Shown: positions 8,521 through 17,561 of the stretch, one piece after another
Layout: the number at the start of each line of letters is the position of its first letter
Numbering within the stretch: the stretch's first letter is position 1
Assembly: GCF_022802975.1 (NCBI RefSeq)
Contig: NZ_JAFEVZ010000001.1
Span: 1 to 64,000, forward strand
Length of the DNA stretch: 64,000 bases
Origin: Flavobacterium pectinovorum
GTDB taxonomy: Bacteria; Bacteroidota; Bacteroidia; Flavobacteriales; Flavobacteriaceae
Direction of reading: 5' to 3'
Position numbers and translations under genes: made by a program
Notes under the pieces: generated by a model
The model's input: only the letters and a program-made list of their open reading frames with translations
The model's database searches: none
What the model was told of the DNA's origin: nothing

Positions 8521-9756
8521 ATGAAAAATAAAATCACCTTTATAAGTTGCTTCATTTTAATGTATGTAACCTCTTTTTCTCAAAGTATTTCGAGTTCTCC
8601 TTATTCATTGTACGGTTTAGGAAGCTTGTATGACGCTGATTATGGTTCAATTCCGTCAATTGGCTCTTCCGGGATTGCACTTCCATCAGATACTTTTATC
8701 AATAATCTCAATCCTGCGTCATTAGGATATTTGCCAATGAATCATTTTATGTTTGAAATTGGAGGAAAGGCAATTGGAACAACTTTTCAGAGTAGTGTTA
8801 AAACTGAAAAACGCAATAATTTCCAGTTTTCACACATTGCTTTTGCATTTCCGGTTACAAGAAAATCTGCTTTTAGTATTGCTTTGCGGCCTTATTCAAG
8901 TGCTTCGTTTAAAATTTCAGAATTTAAATTGCCAATTTCAAATAGTTCAGAATATTATACCTTAAATGCTGAAGGATCCGGCGGATTGAATAATTTTGAT
9001 TTTTCATACGGGTATCGTGTAAGTAAAAAAATATCAATGGGATTTACCGGAACTGTACTTTTTGGAAACACTACTGATGAAAGAAGTTATACCATTTCAA
9101 ATTCAATAACAGCTATTAATAAAAAAACAGATTATAGCGGTTTACGTGCAACTCTGGGGACTCAGTATAAAATTGATTCGACTTTTACCATCGCTTCAAC
9201 TTTTAAATTGCCTGCTCAAATTAAGGCTTCTAAAGTGCAGTCTGTAGAAAATATTAGCAATACAAATGAAAGTGTTATAGAGTCTAATGTAGCTTCTGAT
9301 ACAGATGATTATTATATGCCTTTAGAAATAGGTTTTGGTATTAGTAAACGTTTCAAAAACAATATTAACGTGACCTTCGATTACGAAAAAAGTTTATGGA
9401 ATGATACAAATCAGTCCCAATTATATGGTGATTTTGTAAACCAGGATCGTTTTGCTTTAGGATTTAGTTTCAGAAAAAATAAAAACATTAGAAGTTATTG
9501 GGATAGTGTTCGGTACGGAGCAGGATTAAATTTTGATACAGGCTATCTGGAAGTTGACGGAAAAAGAGTCAATAATACAGCAATATCTTTTGGGGTTTCT
9601 TTACCGGTTGATAATACTTTTTCGGTTCTCAATATTTCGTATTCTTACGGACAAAAAGGAAAAATCGGAGAAGGTTTGATAAAAGAAAATTATCATAAAT
9701 TATCGCTCAATTTATCCTTGGACGGAATCTGGTTCGTCAAGAGAAAAATAGATTAA
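8521..9756 (+). CDS. Outer-membrane barrel protein, FadL/OmpP1-like
   Basis: A 411-residue protein with a signal peptide (about 1-20, ending SFSQ). The first mature residues (SSSPYSLYGLGSL) and the SIGSSGIALPSDTFINNLNPASLGYLP segment resemble the inserted N-terminal part of FadL/OmpP1-type porins. About a dozen beta strands follow. The start abuts the DUF4270 stop with no gap, suggesting a lipoprotein-barrel pair. The 3' end overlaps the convergent murI gene by four bases. Substrate unknown; the FadL likeness is inferred from pattern only. Confidence 0.68.
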   Translation: MKNKITFISCFILMYVTSFSQSISSSPYSLYGLGSLYDADYGSIPSIGSSGIALPSDTFINNLNPASLGYLPMNHFMFEIGGKAIGTTFQSSVKTEKRNNFQFSHIAFAFPVTRKSAFSIALRPYSSASFKISEFKLPISNSSEYYTLNAEGSGGLNNFDFSYGYRVSKKISMGFTGTVLFGNTTDERSYTISNSITAINKKTDYSGLRATLGTQYKIDSTFTIASTFKLPAQIKASKVQSVENISNTNESVIESNVASDTDDYYMPLEIGFGISKRFKNNINVTFDYEKSLWNDTNQSQLYGDFVNQDRFALGFSFRKNKNIRSYWDSVRYGAGLNFDTGYLEVDGKRVNNTAISFGVSLPVDNTFSVLNISYSYGQKGKIGEGLIKENYHKLSLNLSLDGIWFVKRKID

Positions 9757-10529
9757 AAATCTTTTTGTATAACCTCGTATTTATTATTTAAAATTGATTT
9801 TAAGACAGCTGGGTTTGAGTTGATATAAAACACAGGTTCGCTTTTTGCAGCATCTGAAAAACCTACTTTTTCTCGTAAAATATTTTTGGTTTGCCTGGCT
9901 ACAGCTTCTCCGGAATCAATGATTTGAATATGTTCAGGCAGAATTTTTTTAATTTGTGGGATTAAGTACGGATAATGACTGCAGCCCAGAACCAGATAAT
10001 CAATATTGGCTTCAATCATAGGCTGTAAATACGATTCTAATAATTGGGTCATTTCCGGAGAATTTAAATTACCATCTTCAATAAGCTGAACCAATCCGTA
10101 ACCTACTTGTTCTACGATTTTTGTGTCATGAAACATTTCGGCAGTCTTGTTGAATAACTCACTGTTAAGAGTTCCTTTTGTGGCTAAAATGCCTATAACC
10201 TGCGTTTTAGAGTTGTGGGCGGCCGGTTTTATGGCCGGTTCAATTCCTATAAACGGAATATCATAATTTGAACGAAGTTCCAGAATGGCATTTGTAGTGG
10301 CAGTATTACAGGCAACAACGATTAATTTACAGTTGTTTTCAATTAAAAAATCAACATTTTTTTTACTCAACGCAACAATTTCTTCTTTTGTTTTTTGACC
10401 ATAAGGAGCATTTTTACTGTCTGCTAAATAAATGGTTTTTTCGTTCGGAAGCAGTTCGTGAATGGCGCTCCAGATGGAGGTTCCTCCAATTCCGGAATCA
10501 AAAACGCCTATAGGATTGTTGTTTGTCAT
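9753..10529 (-). CDS. murI: Glutamate racemase
   Basis: Cytosolic enzyme converting L- to D-glutamate for peptidoglycan. The 258-residue length is normal. Both catalytic-cysteine motifs are visible: VACNTATT near residue 74 and LGCSHYPYL near 182. The N-terminal IGVFDSGIGG loop and YLADSKNAPYG are also conserved. It is transcribed alone and convergent with the FadL-like gene; the stop codons interlock within four bases. Confidence 0.96.
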   Translation of the reverse strand: MTNNNPIGVFDSGIGGTSIWSAIHELLPNEKTIYLADSKNAPYGQKTKEEIVALSKKNVDFLIENNCKLIVVACNTATTNAILELRSNYDIPFIGIEPAIKPAAHNSKTQVIGILATKGTLNSELFNKTAEMFHDTKIVEQVGYGLVQLIEDGNLNSPEMTQLLESYLQPMIEANIDYLVLGCSHYPYLIPQIKKILPEHIQIIDSGEAVARQTKNILREKVGFSDAAKSEPVFYINSNPAVLKSILNNKYEVIQKDF

Positions 10530-10664
10530 GAAACAAAGTTATATTTTTTTTGAGAATCTAAATTCGTATTTTTTATTGAATTTTAAGTTAAATAAATTAG
10601 AAATTTATTTGAAGGGTAGCCTCTTTTTTAAAACCTGTCCTGAAAAATTTCTTATATTTACAGC

Positions 10665-10994
10665 ATGAAATTTATTTGGTTTTTGTTTGCAGTTTATCTT
10701 GTTTCATTATCATTGCTGCCTTGCAATGATGTAGACGATTGTACAGATTTTGCAAAAACAGAACTTCATAAGAATCATTCTCAGAATAAAAAATCAGATA
10801 CTCAAAATGATCAGTGCGCTCCTTTTTGTTCTTGTGCCTGTTGTGGAATTCATGGTTTTCAATTTCAAAACCACATTTTTAAGGAAGAAAAAAACACCGG
10901 TTTTGCTGATACTAAAAAGCAAACGGTTTTGTATGTTTTTAATAATTACAAAACAATTTATCTGGGAATCTGGCAGCCGCCAAAATTAAGTTAA
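10665..10994 (+). CDS. DUF6660-like small Cys/His-rich exported protein
   Basis: A 109-residue protein with an N-terminal hydrophobic signal (MKFIWFLFAVYLVSLSLLPC). The middle is rich in cysteine and histidine: DVDDCTD, ELHKNHSQN and CAPFCSCACCGIH, a possible metal-binding cluster. The C-terminal NYKTIYLGIWQPPKLS matches DUF6660 proteins, which tend to sit before TonB-dependent receptors, as here (receptor 72 bases downstream). This suggests a role in metal handling with the receptor, but that is inference from composition and context. Confidence 0.72.
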   Translation: MKFIWFLFAVYLVSLSLLPCNDVDDCTDFAKTELHKNHSQNKKSDTQNDQCAPFCSCACCGIHGFQFQNHIFKEEKNTGFADTKKQTVLYVFNNYKTIYLGIWQPPKLS

Positions 10995-11066
10995 ATCAGT
11001 ATTGCCTTTTTACCCATAGTTATTGCTTTGGGTACTATTTAATATTTATTTAATTTAAAATATCAA

Positions 11067-13247
11067 ATGACAAGATATATATTTATTTTGGCTATGCTCA
11101 TGTGTACGTTTACCTATAGCCAAAACACTTTAAAAGTTATCGTAAAGGATAGCAAAACTCAGGAAAATTTAATAGGTGTTTCGGCTCGTATTCATAATAG
11201 TACTATTTCAGGAATAACTGATAACAGTGGTTTTTTAGAATTTAATTCCATAAATAATGGAGAGCAAAAAATTAGTTTTAGTTTTTTAGGTTATGAAGAA
11301 CTTGTTTTAAATGTAATTTTTCCAAGAAAGAATGATGAGACCATAAATGTTCAATTGATCGCGAGTGAAGAAGAAGAATTGGATGAGGTTATCGTTCAGT
11401 CTACCCGCACAAGCAGAACAATCAGAAATACACCCACACGAATCGAATCTATCGATGCCGAAGAACTCGACGAAAAAGCAAATATGAAACCTGCCAACGT
11501 AAGTATGGTGCTGCACGAAAGTACCGGTTTACAGGTGCAGCAAACATCTGCTACAAGCGGTAATGCAAGTATCAGAGTTCAGGGACTTGACGGCCGTTAT
11601 ACACAGTTATTAAAAGATGGTTATGCAAATTTTGGAAATTTTGCAAGCGGCTTGAGTATTCTCGAAATTCCGCCTTTAGATTTACAACAGGTTGAGGTTA
11701 TTAAAGGACCGTCTTCAACATTATACGGGGGAGGAGCTATAGCCGGAGTTATTAATTTTATTTCGAAAACACCTAAAGAAAAAGGAGAATACAATTTTAT
11801 TCTGAATCAATCGAATATCAATCAGACTAATATTGGAGCGTATGCATCACAAAGAAAGGGGAAGTTTGGATATTCAATATTAGGGTTGGTTAATTTTCAA
11901 AAAGCTTTTGATGTAGATAACGACGATTTTTCTGAAACTCCAAAATCTCATAATTTCAGCATAAACCCACGTTTGTTTTATTATCCTTCTGAAAGTTTGA
12001 GCTTTATGCTTGGTAATAGTTTTACTAAATCAGATATGGAAGGAGGGGATATGCAGGTTATTGATGGCAAAGCGGATGCGTATCATGCTTATTTTGAAAA
12101 AAATAAAACCATTCGAAATACAACTACTTTTGAATTGGATAAGAAATTTGAAAACCTGAACGGTTTTAAATTAAAGCAAAGCCTTAGCTTTTTTGACAGA
12201 AAAATAAATATTCCTGATTATGAATTTTCAGGCTTAAATGTGAATGCTTTTACTGATGCTTCTTATGTCATAAACAAAGAAAAATATACTTTAATAAGTG
12301 GTGCTAACTTGGTTTATGATAATTTTGAACAAAGAAATTCGGGTGTTTTAAATGCCAAATCTTTTACTACAGGTATATATGTTCAGCACACATGGGACGT
12401 TTCTGAAAATGTAAAACTTGAAAATGGTTTGCGATTGGATAATGTATCGTATTCTAATAGTATCTTTTCTAAAAACCAGACTTTCTTTTTGCCGAAAGTT
12501 TCCGCATTGTTCAAAATAAATTCTCAATGGAGTAGTAGAGTTGGTGCCGGACTTGGCTATAAAATACCAACTGTTTTTACAGAACAGACAGAATCTATTC
12601 AATATCAGAATGTGCGTGCTCTGCAAAATGTTACTGCCGAAAAAAGCATTGGAGGAACAGCTGATATAAATTATAAAGCAAATATTTTTTCTGATTTGAA
12701 ATTTTCTGCCAACCAGATGTTTTTTATAACAAAAATTAGTAAACCGTTGGTTTTGGAAAATGATACAGATGATTTATTCTTTGTAAATGCATCAGATCCC
12801 GTTTTAAGCAGGGGTTTTGAAACTAATCTTAAGTTTATTTACAAGGAAGATTTTAAACTTTTTGCAGGATATACTTTTACAGATGCTCAGGCCAAATATT
12901 TAAATGGAAATCAATTTTTGGCTTTACTGCCAAAAAACAAAGTAAATCTGGCCTTGATTTATGAAAAAGAAAACAATTTTAAAATGGGTTTAGAAGGCTA
13001 TTTTACCGATGAACAATTTTTATATGATGCTAGCAAAACGCCTGCCTATTGGGAATTTGGCTTCATGATCGAAAAAACGTTATGGAATAATTTTGCTTTT
13101 TTTATCAATTTTGAAAATTTTACAGATACACGACAAAGTAATTATAAAAGGGTGGTCAATGACCCTCATAATAAACCAACTTTTGATGATATCTGGACAC
13201 ATACAGAAGGATTTACGATTAATGGAGGTGTGAAAATAAAACTATAA
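11067..13247 (+). CDS. TonB-dependent receptor with carboxypeptidase-like N-terminal domain
   Basis: Outer-membrane active transporter of 726 residues. It has a signal peptide (1-19, ending TYSQ), a CarboxypepD_reg-like domain (about 21-105), a plug (about 125-230; IRVQGLDGRY, VEVIKGPSSTLYGGGAIAGVINFIS) and a 22-strand barrel ending in FTINGGVKIKL. A SusD partner is absent, so it is not a polysaccharide locus. The preceding Cys/His-rich DUF6660 gene hints at a metal or metal-chelate substrate. A palindromic terminator follows directly. Confidence 0.92.
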   Translation: MTRYIFILAMLMCTFTYSQNTLKVIVKDSKTQENLIGVSARIHNSTISGITDNSGFLEFNSINNGEQKISFSFLGYEELVLNVIFPRKNDETINVQLIASEEEELDEVIVQSTRTSRTIRNTPTRIESIDAEELDEKANMKPANVSMVLHESTGLQVQQTSATSGNASIRVQGLDGRYTQLLKDGYANFGNFASGLSILEIPPLDLQQVEVIKGPSSTLYGGGAIAGVINFISKTPKEKGEYNFILNQSNINQTNIGAYASQRKGKFGYSILGLVNFQKAFDVDNDDFSETPKSHNFSINPRLFYYPSESLSFMLGNSFTKSDMEGGDMQVIDGKADAYHAYFEKNKTIRNTTTFELDKKFENLNGFKLKQSLSFFDRKINIPDYEFSGLNVNAFTDASYVINKEKYTLISGANLVYDNFEQRNSGVLNAKSFTTGIYVQHTWDVSENVKLENGLRLDNVSYSNSIFSKNQTFFLPKVSALFKINSQWSSRVGAGLGYKIPTVFTEQTESIQYQNVRALQNVTAEKSIGGTADINYKANIFSDLKFSANQMFFITKISKPLVLENDTDDLFFVNASDPVLSRGFETNLKFIYKEDFKLFAGYTFTDAQAKYLNGNQFLALLPKNKVNLALIYEKENNFKMGLEGYFTDEQFLYDASKTPAYWEFGFMIEKTLWNNFAFFINFENFTDTRQSNYKRVVNDPHNKPTFDDIWTHTEGFTINGGVKIKL

Positions 13248-13251
13248 AAAC

Positions 13252-13282
13252 AAAAATGGCTCAACTAAGTTGAGCCATTTTT
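13252..13282. terminator. Bidirectional intrinsic terminator
   Basis: A 14-bp perfect stem (AAAAATGGCTCAAC at 13252-13265 with GTTGAGCCATTTTT at 13269-13282), flanked by A and T runs, sits between the convergent receptor and OmpH genes. Confidence 0.9.
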
Positions 13283-13302
13283 TGTAATAAGAAATCGGTT
13301 TC

Positions 13303-13812
13303 TTAGAATCCTAAATCTTTTTTAACATCAGCAGTAAGGTTTGGACCGTCAGCTAATAAAAGAGTTGAATTTGAACCATCTAATACATATTGGAAACCTT
13401 TTGCTTTTCCTACTTTTTGAATAGAAGCTTTCACTTTGTCAATTAAAGGTTTTACTAAATCAGTTTCTTTTTGTTGTAGTTCTTTTTGAGCATTGTCTCT
13501 GTAATCACCAATTCTCTTTTGCATGTCCTGAACTTCTTTTGCACGATCAGTATTTACTGCTTCAGTTGCTGTTGCAGCTTCAGCATCATACTTTTTGATT
13601 TTTGTTTGATATTCCTCAATCATTTTTTTGTATTCTGCATCGTATGTACCACTTAATTTTTGTAATTGAGTTTGAGCATCAAGCATAGCCGGCATTTTCG
13701 ACATAATCTCGGTAACATCAACATGAGCTGTTTTGGCCTGCGCATTCATTGTATTATTTGCAGTTAAAATAAGCACTGCAGCAATTACTAAAGTTTTGAT
13801 TTGTTTCATCAT
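13303..13812 (-). CDS. OmpH/Skp family periplasmic chaperone
   Basis: Periplasmic chaperone for unfolded outer-membrane proteins. The 169-residue protein has a signal peptide ending NAQA (about 25), an AHVDVTEIMSKMPAM opening, and a long charged coiled-coil region (about 50-125; KKMIEEYQTKIKKYDAE and QKRIGDYRDNAQKELQQKE). A C-terminal beta portion (KGFQYVLDGSNSTLLLADG) completes the Skp fold. It is the last gene of the DUF6089-uppS-bamA-ompH-ompH operon, 14 bases after the first OmpH gene. A bidirectional terminator lies downstream. Confidence 0.93.
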   Translation of the reverse strand: MMKQIKTLVIAAVLILTANNTMNAQAKTAHVDVTEIMSKMPAMLDAQTQLQKLSGTYDAEYKKMIEEYQTKIKKYDAEAATATEAVNTDRAKEVQDMQKRIGDYRDNAQKELQQKETDLVKPLIDKVKASIQKVGKAKGFQYVLDGSNSTLLLADGPNLTADVKKDLGF

Positions 13813-13826
13813 TTTAAAAATATTAA

Positions 13827-14840
13827 TTAATTATTGGTCGTATTTGATTTTTGTGTTTCGGCTTCTTTTGCTTTTTTAGCCGCTTCTCTTTCTTCTAAAA
13901 TTTTTTTCCTTTTTTCTTCTAATTCTTTTTTACGCTGTTCATAAAGTTTCTGTCTTTCTTCAGCTTTATTAACTGTAGGTTCAGCTTTTGTCGTAGTTTC
14001 TGTTGTTGTAGGAACTGCTGCAGGAGTAGCTGTTGTTTCAGTCTTTGTAGCTTCTGTTGTTTTTGCAGTTTCAGAAACCGTGCCATTTTTTTTGGCTGCT
14101 TTTTCAGCTGCTATTGCGTTTCTTTTATCTTCGTATTCTTTCCTTTTGGCTTCTTGTTCTAATTTCCTGTCTGCAACTAATTTTTCTCTTGCTGCTTTTC
14201 TGGCATCCAATGCTTTTTGTCTTTCGGCCATTGCCGGATTTTCGTCAATCTCATTTTCAAGATTTTCTTTGACTTCCTGTTCTTTTAATTGCTTTTTGGT
14301 GAGTTGTTCTCTTTTTTCTGTTCTGTTTAGAATGCGAATAACCTGATCACTTATATCAAATCTCTTAGCTGAAAATAGCATGGTCAAATCAGATGATTTA
14401 TCAAATATAAAATCATAGTTTTTGGCTTCTGCGATATCTTGAACAGCAGTAAAAACCTGATCTTGTATTGGTTTTGCCAACGCTGCTTTTTGATGCATCA
14501 GGTTTCCGTCAACTCCAAATTGTTTTTGCTGGTACTCCAGCATCTCATTTTCCAGAAATTTAATTTCGGTTTCTCTTTCTTCTATTAGCTCTTTGGTAAG
14601 CAGAGCCTTTTCAGTTTTAAGATTTTCCTTTAATTTATTTATTTCTAATTTTTTGGCTTCAATTTCCTGCTTCCACTTAGTAGCTTTTAAGTCTAATTGA
14701 GATTTAGCTTCTTTGTAATCAGAAACATTTTCTAAAATATATTCCATGTCGATGTAGCCAATTCTAGTGGATCTTGTTTGTGCCTCACTTGTATTTACTA
14801 CAATCAGGGCTAAAAATATAAATAAAAATTGTTTTCTCAT
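13827..14840 (-). CDS. OmpH family protein with long charged C-terminal extension
   Basis: A 337-residue periplasmic Skp-like protein. It has a signal peptide (1-20), IGYIDMEYILENV, a coiled coil (about 45-110) and a closing NYDFIFDKSSDLTMLF strand region to about residue 165, which is the full family length. About 170 further residues are highly charged and low complexity: KAAREKLVADRKLEQEAKRKEYEDKR-type helix, then a Thr/Ala/Glu-rich stretch (about 250-290), then another Lys/Glu helix. The tail could bind peptidoglycan, chaperone clients or simply extend the tentacles. Next to bamA (41 bases). Confidence 0.9.
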   Translation of the reverse strand: MRKQFLFIFLALIVVNTSEAQTRSTRIGYIDMEYILENVSDYKEAKSQLDLKATKWKQEIEAKKLEINKLKENLKTEKALLTKELIEERETEIKFLENEMLEYQQKQFGVDGNLMHQKAALAKPIQDQVFTAVQDIAEAKNYDFIFDKSSDLTMLFSAKRFDISDQVIRILNRTEKREQLTKKQLKEQEVKENLENEIDENPAMAERQKALDARKAAREKLVADRKLEQEAKRKEYEDKRNAIAAEKAAKKNGTVSETAKTTEATKTETTATPAAVPTTTETTTKAEPTVNKAEERQKLYEQRKKELEEKRKKILEEREAAKKAKEAETQKSNTTNN

Positions 14841-14881
14841 AACACCGCTTTATTTCTAAATTTTAACCAAATATCATGTTT

Positions 14882-17554
14882 TTAAAATTGCTGTCCAATA
14901 ATAAAATGAATTTCCTGACCATGTGCTTTTGTTTCATTTGGTTGTGCATCAAAACCGTAACCAAAATCAATACCCAATAATCCAAATGCAGGCATGAATA
15001 CACGTAAACCAAAACCGGCAGAACGATATAAATCAAACGGGTTATAGTTTTGGAACCCATTGTAAGATGAACCTGCTTCTAAAAACGTTAATGCATAAAT
15101 AGAGGCTGATGGTTTAAGTGTAATTGGGTAACGTAATTCCATTGAGAATTTGTTGTAAATAGTTGCTCCAACTTGTTGGCTATTTTGAATTGGAGTCAGG
15201 GAGTTGTTTTCATATCCTCTTAATCCAACATTTTCTCTGCCATCCATTGAGTAATTTGCCATACCGTCTCCACCTAAATAGAAACGTTCAAAAGGTACAA
15301 TACCTCTATCAGCATTATAAGCCCCCATGAAACCAAATTCAGTTAATGTTCTTAAAACTAATTTACCATATACTTTATTATACCAGTCTGCTTTAAATTT
15401 AATTTTATAATATTCAAGCCAGTTGTATTTTTGCTGATCTACTTTTGCCTGGTTTGTATCGGCACTTGCAAAATCAGATCCTACACTTTTATAAACTGGG
15501 TTTCCAGATGCGTCTGTACCTATTACATTTACATAATCACCATTGTTTAATGGTTGGTTGTCACCTCCTGTTTTATTGTCTCCAGTATATCTTATTTTGT
15601 ATTCTTTTTGATTTTCTAAATCAGCGTAATTAATACCATTAAATAATGAATAAGGTGGTGTTACTTTTGCAGAAACACTAAACTCTGAACCGTAAGTAGG
15701 GAATATAGGGTTTACTCCTTTGTTATTTCTCGTCAGTCCGATAGTATAGGCTAAGTTTCTGGATGAACCGTTACCAAAAGTAAATAATCCTGTGAAGTAA
15801 TTATTTAAATCATAATGCTGGTAACTTACCGATTGCGATAATACAAAATAGTCATCAGGAACAGATAATCTTTTTGCAAGTCCAACTTGTAAGGTTAGAA
15901 TGTTAAAACTTTGGTCTTTATTTACATTTCGTCCGTAGCTATAATTAAATTGTTTACTGTAAGAGATAGAAGAACTAAATTGTACTGGTTTTTTTCCTCC
16001 AAACCAAGGTTCTGAGAACGATACACTATAGGTTTGGAAAAACGTACTTCCTTGTAAACGAAGGGATACTTTTTGACCATCTCCCATAGGTAATGGTTTG
16101 TAGGCATCCTTTTTAAACATGTTTCTTGCCGAAAAGTTATTGAAAGATAATCCCAGGGTTCCTATGAAACCGCCACCGCCGTATCCTCCTTGTAATTCTA
16201 CCTGGCTGGATCCTTTTTCAACTAAATTGTATTCGATATCTACGGTTCCGGCTGCGGCATCTACGTTTTTAAATTTAGGATCAATTGCCTCCGGATCGAA
16301 AAATCCTAACTGACCAATTTCACGAATGGTTCTTACCAGTAATTCTTTGCTGTATTTTTCACCAGGTTTTGTTCTTAGTTCACGGTAGATAACGTGGTCA
16401 TTAGTTTTATCATTTCCTACTACTGATATTTTGTTGAAATAAGCAATAGGACCTTCAGTGATTCTAATTTCAAAATCAATTGTGTCATTTGCAGTTCTTG
16501 TTTCTACGGCATTGATGTTAGAAAATAAGTAACCATTATTTTGGTAAAGGTTGGTGATATCTTCACCATCAGGTTTAGTTTTGTCTGCAATACGTTTTTC
16601 CAGTAAAACACCATTGTAGGTTTCTCCTTTTTTAATGCCTAAATAACGATTTAGTTGTTGGTCAGAGTACACAGTATTTCCTAAAAATTTAATATTTCCG
16701 AAGTAATACTTGTTTCCCTCTTCCAGATTAATTTTAATGGCAAGCATGTTTTTTTCTTTATTATAAGTGACAGAGTCATATATAATACGAGCATCGCGAT
16801 ATCCTTTTTCTTTATAAGATGCAATAACTTTTTCTAAGTCAGTTTTGTATTTTTCGGGAATAAATTTAGAGGCTTTTAGAACACGTAATACGTTTTTTTG
16901 TTTGGTATCTTTCATAGCACTTCTCAATTTGCTGTCAGTAAACTGTTTGTTGCCGATGAAGTCAATACTGCTAATTTTTACTTTGTCACCTTTGTCTACA
17001 CGCACAAGCATGTTTACATTGTTTCCTGCAATAGTATCAGGAGTAGTTGTGATGGTGACTTTTGTGTTATAAAAACCTTCTTTTTTGTATTTGTTTTCGA
17101 TGTAATTTTTTGTTGTAGTAATTAAGTTTTCGTTTACAATCTTGCTCTTTGTCAGGTTGTTGTCTTTTATTAATCCTTCAACTTTACTCTTTTTAATACC
17201 AACAAATTTTACTTCGTTCAGCTTAGGAAGTTCAATTATGTTTAAGTCTAAATAGATACTGTCATTCTCTACTTTATTTACATAAAAAGCGATTTCATCA
17301 AAAAGACCAAGCTTTCCTAATTTTTTGATTGCACCACTAATTTCTTCTCCCGGAACGGTAATTTCCTGTCCTTTTTGCAGTCCGGAAAAGGTTACAACGG
17401 TTTGTTCATTGAAGCTTATTTTACCAACAACAGAAACTTTTGCAAGAATGTATTTTTTTCCCTGATCAAAAGGAATTCTTTCTTGAGCTTTTATTTGAGA
17501 AAAACTACCCAGGATAAACAGGGTAAGTATTATTTGTAATTTTTTTTGCAACAC
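14882..17554 (-). CDS. bamA: Outer membrane protein assembly factor BamA
   Basis: Central outer-membrane insertase of about 890 residues. Tandem POTRA domains cover about 30-420 (strands such as AKVSVVGKISF, LNEVKFVGIKKSK, KISSIDFIGNKQF, YYFGNIKFLGNTVY, FNKISVVGNDKTN). The barrel runs to the terminal phenylalanine (IHFIIGQQF), with VGLRGYEN in the barrel lid region. The open frame reaches an ATG at 17665, but that lies inside uppS and gives a non-signal N-terminus. GTG at 17554 or TTG at 17551 sits just after the uppS stop (17562) and leads into LQKKLQIILTLFILGSFSQIKAQ, a proper signal peptide. A non-ATG start is therefore likely. Confidence 0.93.
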   Translation of the reverse strand: MLQKKLQIILTLFILGSFSQIKAQERIPFDQGKKYILAKVSVVGKISFNEQTVVTFSGLQKGQEITVPGEEISGAIKKLGKLGLFDEIAFYVNKVENDSIYLDLNIIELPKLNEVKFVGIKKSKVEGLIKDNNLTKSKIVNENLITTTKNYIENKYKKEGFYNTKVTITTTPDTIAGNNVNMLVRVDKGDKVKISSIDFIGNKQFTDSKLRSAMKDTKQKNVLRVLKASKFIPEKYKTDLEKVIASYKEKGYRDARIIYDSVTYNKEKNMLAIKINLEEGNKYYFGNIKFLGNTVYSDQQLNRYLGIKKGETYNGVLLEKRIADKTKPDGEDITNLYQNNGYLFSNINAVETRTANDTIDFEIRITEGPIAYFNKISVVGNDKTNDHVIYRELRTKPGEKYSKELLVRTIREIGQLGFFDPEAIDPKFKNVDAAAGTVDIEYNLVEKGSSQVELQGGYGGGGFIGTLGLSFNNFSARNMFKKDAYKPLPMGDGQKVSLRLQGSTFFQTYSVSFSEPWFGGKKPVQFSSSISYSKQFNYSYGRNVNKDQSFNILTLQVGLAKRLSVPDDYFVLSQSVSYQHYDLNNYFTGLFTFGNGSSRNLAYTIGLTRNNKGVNPIFPTYGSEFSVSAKVTPPYSLFNGINYADLENQKEYKIRYTGDNKTGGDNQPLNNGDYVNVIGTDASGNPVYKSVGSDFASADTNQAKVDQQKYNWLEYYKIKFKADWYNKVYGKLVLRTLTEFGFMGAYNADRGIVPFERFYLGGDGMANYSMDGRENVGLRGYENNSLTPIQNSQQVGATIYNKFSMELRYPITLKPSASIYALTFLEAGSSYNGFQNYNPFDLYRSAGFGLRVFMPAFGLLGIDFGYGFDAQPNETKAHGQEIHFIIGQQF

Positions 17555-17561
17555 TAAAGTA

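Noticed and set aside
10534..10541. TAACTTTG as a murI promoter box (minus)
   Set aside because: It lies only four bases before the start codon, too close to act as a -7 box for this start.
14863..15060. 65-codon minus-strand frame with a membrane-like start
   Set aside because: It lies in another frame of the 3' end of bamA, whose own frame ends in a canonical barrel strand.
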